Source of the DNA: Vibrionales bacterium SWAT-3
GTDB lineage: Bacteria; Pseudomonadota; Gammaproteobacteria; Enterobacterales; Vibrionaceae
Reading direction: 5' to 3'
Length of the DNA stretch: 64,000 nucleotides
Assembly: GCA_000169995.1 (NCBI GenBank)
Contig: AAZW01000015.1
Location: 39,146 to 103,145 of the forward strand
The notes under the pieces were generated by a model. It saw nothing but the letters and a program-made list of their open reading frames with translations. It did no database searches and was not told the DNA's origin. Within the stretch, counting starts at the first letter, position 1. Each line of letters starts with the position of its first letter. Positions 27,643 to 39,500 of the stretch are shown in pieces. The translations under genes and the position numbers were made by a program.

Positions 27643-29223
27643 TTAGAAAACAAAAGAGGTGTAATTCTGTGATTCGCTCATTAAAACTTGCAAGCGTAGC
27701 TACATATGATGCGTCAGGTGTACAAATATCTGATCTAAAAAAAATCAACTTTATCTATGGAGCCAACGGCTGTGGTAAAACGACGGCTTCGACTTATATA
27801 AGCCAACCGGATGATGACAAATACCAAAATTGTCAAATTGTTTGGGATAATGAGCGACCTGTAAGTTCACTAGTTTATAACAAAGCATTCAGAGATAAGA
27901 ACTTTGGTTCAACTAATATCGCTGGCGTCTTTACTCTAGGCCAAGCAACAACCGAACAAATTGACGCGATAAAAAGCAAAAAAAGCGAACAACAAAACGA
28001 ACAGCATCAAATTGCACGCCTTTCTACTACCTTAGAACAACAAGAAGTAACACTGAATGAGGCTGAAAAAGATATTACTGACCGCTGTTGGAAAATATTT
28101 AAGTCTTTTGAATCTGAATTTCGCTCTGCACTAACTGGCTCAATCGGTAGCAAAGTGAGATTTCGAGACAAGATGCTCTCTGAACTTAAAAATGTCTCCG
28201 TAGATTTATTATCACTCGAAGAGTTAACAATTAAGGGAAAGACTCTGCTTGGAGATAAACCACCAGTTTACCCCTTACTTACTTCTATAACCGGTGAAGC
28301 TCTATTAATTGTTGAAAAAAATGACATTTGGTCAAAAATCATTGTTGGTAAATCAGACGTTGCGATATCAGAGCTAATCACACACCTTGGCAACAATGAC
28401 TGGGTGAACCAAGGCCGTCGCTATGTAAGCGATAGCAGTCATTGCCCATTTTGCCAAAAAGAAACTATTGACGATGAATTTAGGAATGAGCTTGAGAAGT
28501 ATTTTGATGACACATTCTTAAGAGATGTTGAACAAGTCAGAGCGTTGGAAAGTTCATATCGCTTGTCAGCAGACCGCTTACTAGAAAACTTTCAAAGTAC
28601 GCTAGCTACAGAGAAAGCCAATGCCAATTCAACTTTAAATACAGACCTATTTCAAACTCATTTAACTTCTTTGGAAAACATACTAAAATCCAACCACTTA
28701 GAGTTTATTTCAAAATCAGAAAAGGCTAGTTTGCAAGTTGAAATCACCAGTTCTCATGAAGAAGTGATGGCAATAAACAGCTTGATAGAAGAAGCAAATG
28801 AAGTTTTGCGTGCACATAATAAATTAGCGCAAGATTTTGACTCTGAACTAACAACTTTTGTTAAGGAAATCTGGCGTTTTCTTACATCAAAAATAGAAGA
28901 TGACCTAAAGAAGTACAGTAAGGCATCAAAAGGAAAAAAAGTAGCTATAACAAAAATTTCAGAACAGATTAAACAGCGAGAAGCTAAGGAAATTAGCCTA
29001 ACTCAAGAAATCAAAAACCTTAGTCGCAATATGACAAGCGTTCAGCCAACGGTGAATGAAATTAACAAGTTACTTATTGGATTTGGCTTTTTGAATTTCA
29101 GAATAGCGCCCTCTCTAAGCCTTCCTAATCATTATTGCATTGAGCGTCTCAATGGTGAGCAAGTTAAAGATACCCTAAGTGAGGGAGAGGTAACCTTCAT
29201 AACATTTCTTTATTTCTATCAAC

Positions 29224-30277
29224 GGCTTTGTTGCGTAATTCAGTTTAGAGACAGAGCAGCCCCATTTCGTGCATTTCTTAGTCAATACGGCAAGTTTCAG
29301 GCATACCTAACCCAGTGAGCTTGTTCAACGCTTTTATCATCGCGTAAGTTTCTCCCACTTGTGCATTGTAATTTCTTAAACTTAAACGACCACCAAGTAA
29401 CTGTTTAACTCGATACATCGCTGTTTCTGACAGGGAGCGTTTGTGGTAACCATACCGCTCTTTCCAATACTTATTTGAGCCATATAACTTCTGGCAACCT
29501 ACTGCGAGATTTCGGGGATGACCCCGCTCCCAGAAGGCAGCCCCTTCTCTTGGAGGAATAAGCGCAACGGCTCGCTTAATCTTAATTGCATCGTGACATG
29601 CTCTCGTATCATAAGCGCCATCACCAGACACCTCGTGGATACTTCGGCGAGTTTGTTTCAGTAAATTCGGGAGTACTTCTCCATCTGTAACTGTCGATAG
29701 ACTTAGCTCGGCTGCAATAATTTCATGAGTGTTTGTATCCACGGCAATATGAAGTTTTCGCCAGACTCTACGTTTGCCATCTGTCCCGTGTTTTTTGACT
29801 TTCCATTCACCTTCGCCATAAGCCTTAAGGCCAGTCGCATCAATAGCTAGATGTTGTATCGTACCTCTCGTTTTTGTCTTAAGTGAGACCTCAACTTGCT
29901 TGGCTCTACGACTGATGCAGGTGTAATGCGGACAACTTAACGGTACATGGGCTAACCTAAATATCGAGTTGATAAAACCTTGCAGCGCTCTTAATGGCAT
30001 AGAAAAAACTCGTTTCACCATGAGGGCTGTCGTGATAGCTAAATCACTGAACCGACGAGGCCTCCCGCGCTTATTCTGTTTGCTTTGCGTCCAGCCACTT
30101 ATCGCTTCTTCATCAATCCAAAAGGTCAAAGAACCGCGGTTAATGAGTGATTGGTTGTATTGCTTCCAGTTGGTTGTTTTGTAACGAGGTTTAGGCATAG
30201 GGCTACGAGAGGGAGTGAATATAGCTGATCAGATCGTAGGTTTTAGGTTTAGTTCCAATGAATTACGCAACAAAGCC
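29224..30277 (-). mobile_element. IS5-family (IS903 group) insertion sequence, 1054 bp
   Basis: The perfect inverted repeat GGCTTTGTTGCGTAATTCA is present at both ends. The 9-bp target duplication TCTATCAAC lies at 29215-29223 and 30278-30286; nine bases is the IS903-group size. It sits inside the AAA_13 gene, 39 bases before ISAs1 copy B. A rearranged fragment of a related element lies at 44180-44396. Confidence 0.95.
29278..30198 (-). CDS. IS5-family (IS903 group) transposase
   Basis: This 306-aa transposase has the family N-terminus with YNQSLINRGSLTFWID, then LAIDATGLKAYGEGEW (first Asp) near residue 125, VSGDGAYDTRACHDAI (second Asp) near residue 194, and YHKRSLSETAMYRVKQLLG with the Glu near residue 258. 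It appears intact and active in principle. Confidence 0.95.
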   Translation of the reverse strand: MPKPRYKTTNWKQYNQSLINRGSLTFWIDEEAISGWTQSKQNKRGRPRRFSDLAITTALMVKRVFSMPLRALQGFINSIFRLAHVPLSCPHYTCISRRAKQVEVSLKTKTRGTIQHLAIDATGLKAYGEGEWKVKKHGTDGKRRVWRKLHIAVDTNTHEIIAAELSLSTVTDGEVLPNLLKQTRRSIHEVSGDGAYDTRACHDAIKIKRAVALIPPREGAAFWERGHPRNLAVGCQKLYGSNKYWKERYGYHKRSLSETAMYRVKQLLGGRLSLRNYNAQVGETYAMIKALNKLTGLGMPETCRID

Positions 30278-30316
30278 TCTATCAACTTACCCGAGGCTCC
30301 TTCTCAGAAGAAGACA

Positions 30317-31550
30317 AAGGGCGCGAATATACTTTGTTAATCTGATGTAAAAAGAACTTTTTCCCTGTAATCTTTATTCCAGGCGGCTTGGTTCATCTTT
30401 CTTGGTACAGACAAGTTACCCTCTGATTTTCTAAATAGGTTCTGCACAAAGCGACGACAACAAGCCATATTCAACGCTGAATCCCCAGCGTAAATTCGCT
30501 GCTCGTCTTCTTTGAAAATTACGTCCAACGCCCAGTGCTGCTGATTCTCAATATGCCAATGCTTTCTTGTTGCCTTTGAGGCTAACTCTAAAGATAAATG
30601 GTCTGTGCAAATATAGTACGAGGTTTCATAACTTCCTTTCCCTTTGACACTCCTATCTCTTACCACTGCAACAATGCTTTTTACGAGACACCACTTCTGT
30701 CTGAGTGCTTCGCTGAAGGCTGCAGGAAGCACGTAAACCTCACGAACCTCTTTTCTACCATGCCCTTTCTCTTCCGTGATGTATGATTCCTGTTTATCTT
30801 CAGGCAAAGCCCAATAGTCTTGGAATTGCACATCAATTTCTGCTAATAAACTTGGTTGATTCAGTTTAACTTGTACTAGGATATCTCCACCTTTATCAAC
30901 TACTTTATTCAGTGTTTCAACCTGACAATGCAGGGCATCAGCAGTTAATAAACATCCTTTGATATCTAAAGCGTCTAGCATGTTTCTTATTGCTAGCAGC
31001 TCCATACCTTTGCCGTCACAAGGTTGGTGTGTGAGAGTCAAACCCTCGTCTACATCAAATGCCGAAACCATATAGAGGGGGTGCTGTTGTTTGCTTGCTT
31101 TTGCCCCTTTTAGAACCTTCCCATCAACACTGATTATAGGCTGAGCATGCTTCTCTCTGTGCAAATTGACCCAGCCCACCATAGCTTCCAATAGCGTCTC
31201 TGGCACAACGGATCTCATGATCGCAGCTATATTATGTCGAGTGGGAAGACCATTTTCGTAGGGGAAATACTCACGTAACCACTCGATATTTCCTTCACCG
31301 AAATCCTTAATCTCTGTCCATTTATTTTGACCACAAATCATGGCTGTTATGACCACGAAAGCGACTTCCATAACAGGATAAACTTGATTGATGTGCGAAC
31401 GGGTATCTTTCACTTTTTTAAGTTGCTCAATGATAATCATATGCGAATTTCTCATGTTTTTTTACTTCATGATCAGATCGTGATTATCTAAAAAAGTTCC
31501 CTGTAAAATAAATCCATTATTTTCAATGGTTAAAGTTCGATCCCGCCCTT
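30317..31550 (-). mobile_element. ISAs1-family insertion sequence, copy B (1234 bp)
   Basis: It has the same AAGGGCG-type ends as copy A. The 10-bp target duplication GAAGAAGACA lies at 30307-30316 and 31551-31560. It cuts the AAA_13 gene a second time. Which of the two elements came first cannot be told from the duplications, because each is complete and they do not overlap. Confidence 0.95.
30337..31455 (-). CDS. ISAs1-family transposase (copy B)
   Basis: This 372-aa transposase is identical in sequence to copy A at 13306-14424. The DDE segments and the WHIENQQHWALD block are intact. Its transcription runs opposite to the AAA_13 gene that it interrupts. Confidence 0.95.
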   Translation of the reverse strand: MRNSHMIIIEQLKKVKDTRSHINQVYPVMEVAFVVITAMICGQNKWTEIKDFGEGNIEWLREYFPYENGLPTRHNIAAIMRSVVPETLLEAMVGWVNLHREKHAQPIISVDGKVLKGAKASKQQHPLYMVSAFDVDEGLTLTHQPCDGKGMELLAIRNMLDALDIKGCLLTADALHCQVETLNKVVDKGGDILVQVKLNQPSLLAEIDVQFQDYWALPEDKQESYITEEKGHGRKEVREVYVLPAAFSEALRQKWCLVKSIVAVVRDRSVKGKGSYETSYYICTDHLSLELASKATRKHWHIENQQHWALDVIFKEDEQRIYAGDSALNMACCRRFVQNLFRKSEGNLSVPRKMNQAAWNKDYREKVLFTSD

Positions 31551-32488
31551 GAAGAAGACATTGCTGAAGACAGAGTCGTTGTAATCGACGATCCAATATC
31601 GAGTCTAGATAGCAATGTACTTTACATTGTCAGCGCCCTAGTTAAAGAGCTTATTCGTGAGATAAAGACCGTCCCAGAATCCAGTATGAAACAGCTTATA
31701 CTTTTGACTCATAACGTATATTTCCATAAAGAGGCATCCTTTCAAAATGGTCGATCCAATGGTTGTAAAGACACGAATTTCTGGATTTTAAGAAAAGCCA
31801 ATAACATTACTTCCGTCAGCGCATACGATCAGAAGAACCCAATCGAGTCATCATACGAGTTATTATGGAGGGAGCTAAAAGAGCGCAATGCTAACTCCGG
31901 CATTACCATTCAGAATACTATGCGCAGAATAATTGAGAATTATTTCAAGATTCTCGGGCGCTTTAGTGATGATGATCTATTGTCGAAATTTGAGAACTTA
32001 CAAGAGCAACAAATTTGCAATTCACTGATGTACTGGATAAACGATGGTTCACACTGCCTTCCTGATGACTTGTATATACAGCATCCAGATGATTCCACAG
32101 AGTTATATATGTCAGTTTTCCAAAAGCTTTTCGATTATGCTGGTCACTTAGCGCACTACAACATGATGATGGGAGAAGAGGTAGAGTCATCAGATCCTAT
32201 AGAGCTTCCAATGAATGCATAATAATTTTTATTGATTATAACGGGCGAAGCCTAAGTCGCTTTTGTCCCAAAGCATGGCAACGGATGAAAACTCACAGAC
32301 GGATCAAAACTCAACCAATCAAATTTCGGATAATTATGATTTAGAGTATTAACTTCAAAGTTAGGGCAGCGGCACAAGAAACATGACTACCTAATGAATA
32401 TTAACTCAAACGAAAACACCTTTCTCCTGTTAAATGATTCAACAAAGAGAAAGGCGCTAGATTTCTAGACAGGTTATCTATAACAAGA

Positions 32489-33265
32489 CTAGAGCTCTAT
32501 TTTGATCTTTCTCTTTTGAACAACATCAATAGTTAACTGTCCATTGGTTTGTAATAGTAACGAGTCCTTATTCGCTATAATATCCACCTCAAAGACACAG
32601 TTATCGAAACCTTGAGTCAACTGTGCTTGCGTTTGACCAAACACTTCAATCAAGCTCTTATTGTAAGAGCCTGAATTAAGTAAATGTTCACCAATATTAA
32701 TATCTGGCGACACCGTTCTGATATTGGTCTCAATACTATTTGTACAAGTTAGCGTTTCCACTTCGTAAGAGTAAGTATGGCCAGCCTCAGGAGCCCACGA
32801 TACATCGATCACTTCGCCTGCTAAGCTTGTCGTTAATGTAAAGGGGAGCGGTAGTTCATTCACTACCAGTGAACTTTGAACAACATTCCCTCTCAATAAC
32901 TTTACAATGTACTCTGAGGCACTTGCTGAAACATCCTCACCATAATAGTAAGCACCTTCTTCCACCAATGTTTCAGCCAACGAGAAGTTTAGGCTATCAA
33001 CTTCAGCAACTAGCTGGTCATCGCCATTAATTGCAACATAGTTAAACGAACTATCTTGAACATATCCCTCGATTTCAGCCTCGGATGGGCTTGTTACCGA
33101 TAATGCAAAGAACACTCGTAAATCAGAAGCTGCGTAATCACTACTGTAACGAGTTACAATACCCTCTAAGTTTGCAGAGGAAGAGCTGCTACCGCCGCTT
33201 CCTCCACCGCAACCAACAAGTAATGCTAATACTGACGCGTAATATAATTTCTTAAGATGACCCAT
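32489..33265 (-). CDS. lipoprotein, last gene of the SpvB/Rhs operon
   Basis: This 258-aa lipoprotein starts MGHLKKLYYASVLALLVGC. I chose this ATG because GGAG lies 7 bases before it and because it yields a perfect signal peptide with lipobox LVGC; the frame is open for 41 codons further upstream. The Cys near residue 19 is followed by a Gly/Ser linker, then a secreted beta-rich domain with no recognised family. It starts 1 base after the previous gene ends. Its place behind an Rhs-type gene and in an operon with an Lnt homologue suggests a partner or immunity role, which is inference. Confidence 0.75.
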   Translation of the reverse strand: MGHLKKLYYASVLALLVGCGGGSGGSSSSSANLEGIVTRYSSDYAASDLRVFFALSVTSPSEAEIEGYVQDSSFNYVAINGDDQLVAEVDSLNFSLAETLVEEGAYYYGEDVSASASEYIVKLLRGNVVQSSLVVNELPLPFTLTTSLAGEVIDVSWAPEAGHTYSYEVETLTCTNSIETNIRTVSPDINIGEHLLNSGSYNKSLIEVFGQTQAQLTQGFDNCVFEVDIIANKDSLLLQTNGQLTIDVVQKRKIKIEL

Positions 33266-33266
33266 T

Positions 33267-33590
33267 TTAAGACTCCATAATTCTGATCCCCAACCAAGAT
33301 AACCACCACATAGCGATACTTGATGGTATAGCGACCAAAGATGGTGAAATAAACCAGCCAAGAAGGAATGTTGTAACCAAAATTCCACCTAAACGATACC
33401 GGTAGAGCATGTTGTTTTTTACTAGGTAAATTATATGTTTTTGGAATAAGCCAGAGGCCAATAACAGCGAAATTAGTAACAGATAAACTTCCAATCGTTC
33501 AATGTACAAAATCAAAAAAGAAATAGATAAAATACTCATCGTTTGACAAGTGACTTTTTGATACCTAGCTTTTATTTTAACTTTTGTCAT
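33267..33590 (-). CDS. small integral membrane protein of the SpvB/Rhs operon
   Basis: This 107-aa protein has three to four predicted membrane segments (about residues 19-48 and 67-105) and a basic N-terminus. Its start overlaps the stop of the 2344-aa gene by 4 bases, so the two are translationally coupled. A small membrane protein directly after an Rhs toxin gene is the usual place for an immunity protein. No family match is visible, so this is inference. Confidence 0.65.
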   Translation of the reverse strand: MTKVKIKARYQKVTCQTMSILSISFLILYIERLEVYLLLISLLLASGLFQKHIIYLVKNNMLYRYRLGGILVTTFLLGWFISPSLVAIPSSIAMWWLSWLGIRIMES

Positions 33591-36500
33591 TTTGACTCTC
33601 CATAATTCTCTGCTGCCTCTGAAAATAGAAACCCGCTAACCTTGCCATAAGCATCAAAAATGATAAGTGTGGGTAATTCATATTGAACAGGTAAAGTCTC
33701 TATTGCATATTTTGGTAAAATCGCACCTGAAATAGCATTATTAGAGAAACCAGCTCCATCAGCCAGGTTAGCCTCATTTAGCTCAATATCCATCAATAAG
33801 ACCGTTCCTGAAGCCGCTATAGAGGTAGAACCAAAAACAGTTGCGCAAGGTATATTGCCACTAATCAAACAAACAGTTGCTACTTTGTCACTCGTCGAAG
33901 CTATATTCGAGACTCCATTTCGAACATCTTTAAAAGTGGTTGGCCCAGATCGTCTATTCATTTCTTTCATACGTGCAATATCGTTATAAAGATAAACAGT
34001 AATCACACTCATAGCAGAGCGCATCACCGCATCTCGGCTATTCGCTCCACTGGCCGCCGCCGCAGTACCTGACACAATTATCATACCTCCGGCTTCTTGG
34101 AAGGATAAGGTTCTATCGTTATCGTGGACGACACTCCCACCAAGTTTACCTATGACACCACTGATAAAGCCTTGCTTGAAGCTGCCACCTTGAAGCTCAT
34201 GGAAACCACCTTGCACTACACCATGAGCGACGGGCAAAGCGGCACCAAACGGACTTGTGCCACCCGCAGCACCATGGGCCACCCCGTAGGTGACACCCGC
34301 AGATAACCCCCCTAACACGCCAGCTTGCATCGAGTCACCAAAATCACCTGTTGTGATATAAGTCGTAGAAAATGACACGGTTGCTCCGCTCGCAGCCGCT
34401 TGCGCGACGGGTTGCAACCCCGCGTACAACCCGGAGGCGGCGTACCCCATCGCGATAGCGCCAACCACCATCCCTGCCATTTGTATCGCCGGGTTTTCAA
34501 AGGTTTGGCTCACCACAAAAAAGGCCATGGCCGCGGCCCACCACACCCAATGCCCCGTCGGGTCTGTATATTTTAGCGGATTGTTATAAACGTATGCGTA
34601 GCGGTTATAACTTTGGCTAAAGCTTGGTTCTGGTACGAACGTATCGGCACTCAAGAATCGACCAATGGCTGGGTCGTAAAGTCGCGCGTTCATGTTGATA
34701 AGACCGCTGCTGTTACCGACGTTTTCATGCCCAGTGAAGCCACGCATCTCGGCGTTGGTAAACATCGGTGTGGCTTGTAACTCTGCCGACGCTAAAAGCT
34801 CACCAAACGGCGTATAACCACGTTCTATTTGCACTTGCCCATTCGGGTCGGTGATTAAATCTGCCGTCCCTAACGCATCTCGATGGAAATAGGCGGTTCG
34901 GTCAATTTGCTTTTCACTGCCAATTAACGTTTTCACATGTTCAGCGACCGCCTGATTATCTGCCATAAATCGGTGGCGCATCGTTGTCACAGCCTTACCG
35001 TCCGCGTTGGTCGACACCTCAAGCTGGTACTCAGGGCTGATGTAGTAGGTTGTGACCCCATCAGACATCTGTTTCACACGCTCTCGCTCACTGCCATACT
35101 CATACTGAGCAACGGCGCCATTGTCATTAATGTGCTTGGCCTTGTTAAACGAGTTCCAAGCTATGGTTCTTCCGCGACCTGAAACCATATTGCCGTTGGC
35201 ATCATACGTGTAATCCCCAACCAATTGCCCGTTACTTTTAACATCAAACTGGCCTTGTCCGGTTTTATACGTCAAGTTGCCATACACATCGTAACGGTAA
35301 TCTCGCTCGACCTGAGCAACGCTGCGGTTATCGCTGTAGTGCCACTGCGTTAAACGGTCAAAATCATCGTACTGGTAAGACTCCTGTTCATTTCGGATAG
35401 CACTGACTTTACTCAGAACGTTACCGCGCTCATCGTAAGTATAATGAATGTCTCGAAGGTAGTTATCTCCCATCCCTGTCGTAATACGTTGAACCGTACC
35501 GCGAGAGCGGTCAATATCACGCCTTGTCAGCATCCCATTACCAAAGAGCTCACCACCAATTCGTCCAAAGTTATCACGACTGGTCGCGACCCAGACAATT
35601 TCGGCAGTATCGTCATCAAGACGCTGGTCTAGAATCTCTTGAAGCTCTGCCTCTGCGACCACCAAATCATCGAGTTCATCGGTTAAGTTAGACAGTAAGT
35701 CAGTTTCTTGTCTGGCTAATGCGGCATTTTGTTGCGCTTGAGCAATCAATTCCTTCGCGCGACGCTCTGCATTATCAGAGGCCGCTTGATAGTGGTTCGC
35801 CTGACTCCGCTTTTGATAGGCCTGAGCACGCTGACGATTTGCGATGGCTTGGTAATGGTTCGCCCATTGATTATAAACTTGCGTTAAGTTAATGCTGACC
35901 CTTGCGCCATTGTAGCAACCAAGAGAAGCTAACTTTCCTGTAAAACAGCGACGCGTCTGAACCATCCACAGTGGTACTTTAGTCGTAAAATACTCTTTCC
36001 TTTTGCAGTTCCCTTTCCAATCTTTCTTAGTACATCGATCATATTTGTAGTACGCGTAGCCATTTTGTGTCTTGTAGTGACTGAACACTCGATTACCCAA
36101 AACGCGCCAGTAATATTGAGCGCTACGACGATAACTCGCGGCGCGGTTAGCATTAATATTGGCACTTCTAAATAAAGAGCTTGCGCTGGCTCTGAGTTTG
36201 TTGGCGCTATTTTGGTAACTATTACTTCTGGCAAACAGCTGCGCTGCGGCTTGACGCAAACGTTCAGACTCTTCGATATAAAATTGTGCACTTTTCTCTA
36301 GCTCATAAGCCTGCATTTCGAGTTCAACAATGCGCTCAGAGGTGGCTTTTAACGCTTCCTCGATTTGCAAGTATTGGCTATCCCAAATATCAGAGTAAGG
36401 AATACTCATTCGCTTAAGCAGGCCATTCACATCGTAATCTTTATCTAAATTCATCCCCGACGGGAAAGTCACCCGACTGAGACGACCTTCTTCATTGTAC

Positions 36501-39500
36501 TCGTAGTAAGTCGTGTACTCTGAGCCATCAATAGATAAGGTCATCGATTGAGTGCGTCCCAGCGCATCGTACGTATAACGACGTTGACTACTGTCACTGC
36601 TGGAGGCATCAAGTCCCCCTTTCAACGATTGGTCATACTGCCATTGATTGATTTCATCTGGGCGAGTTTCATTGATTTTACGACCGAGTGCATCATAAGA
36701 GAACGTGGTGCGCTGTCCTTTCGCATCCTGTTGCCAAACCAGCTCTCCCCACGCATTGTGACCATACGTCCAAGTGCCCATCGCGGGGTCAATCATCTTG
36801 GTTTTATAACCGAGCTGGTCATAACTCAGTTCCGTTACCAGTCCATTGGCATCAGTTTGCGTGAGGTTGCCTACTGCATCATAGGTATAGCGTAGGGTCG
36901 ATTGACTATTTTCTACGATTTGTACCGTTTGCCCCAAACCATTAGTCTGCTCAACCTTCTCAAATGTACCGGGGCCCGTTATTGTTGCGGTTAAGCCTTG
37001 ATAACGAGTGGTCGCAACAAGGTCACCGACATCTTCTGTTGGTTGAGTTTGAGTTGTAGGTCGACCCAACCCGTCATAAGTGGTTTGTAACCAATACGTC
37101 GTATCCCCTGCAAAGTACCCCTCAAAATAAGGCACGGTTTCCCCAACGAGCAGGCCTCTTGTATCGTAAGCCTTATCAACCATGACGGTTTTACCATCAC
37201 CGTTCAATTGCTTGGTGCGCACTTCACGTCCCAGCCTGTCAAAATACGTAGTCGATAAACCGCCCTGAGAGGTTTGTGTGGTGACCATGAAGACGCTGCG
37301 GTCACCCAGCGTCAATCCGTGTTGGTCTAAACCGGCATCCGCGCCATCGCTCCACTCATAGACTTGCTCAACCCAGTTACCATCGGGCAAGGTTTTCTTA
37401 ATTTCTCGACAATAATCGTCATAAGCAAACCGGGTCACCAAACCATTAGCATCGGTGACAGTATCGGGTAATCCACACGAGTTGTTATAAGTGGTCGTGA
37501 CAAAGTGACCAAGGGCGTTGGTATGTTTTATCACTCGACCTAAAGCATCGTACAGGGTCGTCGATTGACGCGTTTCACCACTGCCAGTCGTACGCTCTAA
37601 GGTGCGAAATCCGCTGGCATTGTAGTCAAATTGCGTCGTTAACGAGAGCGCATGTCCAGGCTCGACGGTTTGTTCAACCAAAGCCCCGGTATTCGCATCA
37701 TAAGAGAAGGTGGTATTTCTCGTTTGAGAGTCATGACCATTGGATTTGGTCACAGACACATCAAGAGGTTTACCGATTAACCAACGCTGCGTATCATGCT
37801 GATAACGCGTGGTCGTTTTTTCAACAAATCGTTCACCATTACCATCCTCGACCGTTCGAGTGATTGTATCGGGGAAATTAAGCGCGTCGTAACCTTGATA
37901 TTGCGTAACCGTGTGGGTCAAAAGGTTTCCTGATGTATCCCACGCCGATTGACGGCTTTCAATCATTTGTGGCCAAGACTGCCCAGCGATAGGAGACGTC
38001 TCCTCTCTATAATCAAATTCGCTTTGTGAAATCTTTTGGTTATTGATTCGCGTTTGCGTGCGCTCAACATAAGGTGTCCAATCACTGCGGTACCCGGTCA
38101 CGGTCGATGTAAGGGTATGACTCGCTAAATCTTGGGCTTGTATTTCCCCAAACCCGAGCAGGCCCTTATCAGGGTGAGCGTGATACCCTTTATAGAAGTA
38201 CTCAGTACGGTTCATACCTCCTATGCCATTACTTCGCTTAAGCGCCTTGACCACTTTAAAGTTTGGCTCAAGCGAAATGAGTCCTGAAGGCGCTTGCGCC
38301 CTTTGGAACACAGAGGCATTCCCTGTTAATCCATACTCAAACTCACTTTTCACACCTAACCCTGACGTTACCGATTTGAGTAAAGCCAGCGGCTGGAACT
38401 CGTAAGAGAGGCATGTCAACCCATCGATAGAACGATAACAGTCACCGATTAAACCATCGCCATTGGCGTCGACGCCTTTTTTAAACGGTCCGTAAACGTT
38501 ATTCACAGCCATCGAGTAAATCGTGGTTTTAATACCAAAGAATTTTTGAATCTTATTTCCAGAGAACGACATCTTGTCTTTAAGCAAATCAAGGTCAGCA
38601 TTCAAGGTGGCTAACACGGTCGGCGAATTAAATTGCTTACCGTCGCCGTAAGCACAATAAACGCGCTCTCCCGCGATATAGCACAAGTCAGACAACCCAT
38701 CATTGTTTCGGTCAGACAGCATGATGGACGCTTCCACCTGTGACACGTTATTCTCATTACCGGTATCGATTCTAAAATGATCTTGTCCGAGCGTTAACCA
38801 TGTTTTGGCGGCATCAAAGCCTTGGCCTGTATTCTGGTGGCAAACAAAATCGTTTCCTTGTCGGTAACACAGCTCAGCCAATCCGTCACCGGTGACATCA
38901 ACAAGGTTCATGGTACGTTGCAATTGCTCAACCACCTTGACGTCTTGCTCGTGGGTATTACTATTCGGTGATTGTGAGGTGGTGTTTTTTAATCCAATGG
39001 GCAATTGACTTGCCCATCGTTGAGCCACTTGAAAAGAGAGTGTATTGCCGCCGGATTTTTGCCCCAAAGCGCAATAAAAATGGCCATCACGCTTCACGCC
39101 ACATAAATCAGCAAAACCATCTTGGTTAATATCAATAAATTGGCTTTGTGGCAGATTCACAGGGTCGAAATCAACACTTCCAACACCAAAGGAGATTGAC
39201 TGATACGTTTTCTCTAACGGGTAACCTTGGTCCATTAAGACATAATCGGCGCTCAGTCCTCGCCCCGTATTGTTGGCGCAAACCACACGGTTGGATTCAA
39301 CTCGGCAAACATCCGCCAAACCATCGTTATTCGCATCCAGCAGTCTTACTGCATCATCAATGGTGTAGTTTCGGCTCCAGTAACGCCCTGAATCAAACGA
39401 GCGTCCTTGGTTGTTTAACGCGCAGAAAAAACCGGTTTCATTGAATGCACACAAGTCTTGAAAGCTGTCTTCATTAATATCAAGTAAGCTCAACGACGCG

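Larger units (their letters stand above)
27669..32222 (+). pseudogene. AAA_13-family ATPase gene interrupted by two insertion sequences
   Basis: Three exon-like parts (27669-29223, 30287-30316, 31561-32222) join in one frame of 748 codons when the two elements and one copy of each target duplication are removed. It starts at GTG with an AGAGG ribosome site. Walker A GANGCGKT is near residue 31. A CPFC motif lies in the long coiled coil near residue 258. The ABC-like signature LSEGEVTFITFLYF comes before the first insertion. Walker B RVVVIDDPISSLDSN and the LLTHN switch come after the second. This architecture is AAA_13, the family of RloC/PrrC-like proteins that often travel with type I restriction genes. 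I see no clear anticodon-nuclease motif. The present gene encodes only an N-terminal fragment. Confidence 0.9.

Noticed and set aside
27669..32222. Calling the AAA_13 gene a PrrC anticodon nuclease
   Set aside because: The ATPase layout and restriction neighbours fit, but I could not find the Arg-Glu-His nuclease motif, so only the family-level name is given.
33266..33388. 41-residue extension of the lipoprotein gene
   Set aside because: It would overlap the small membrane protein gene, has no ribosome site, and would place the lipobox about 60 residues into the protein.
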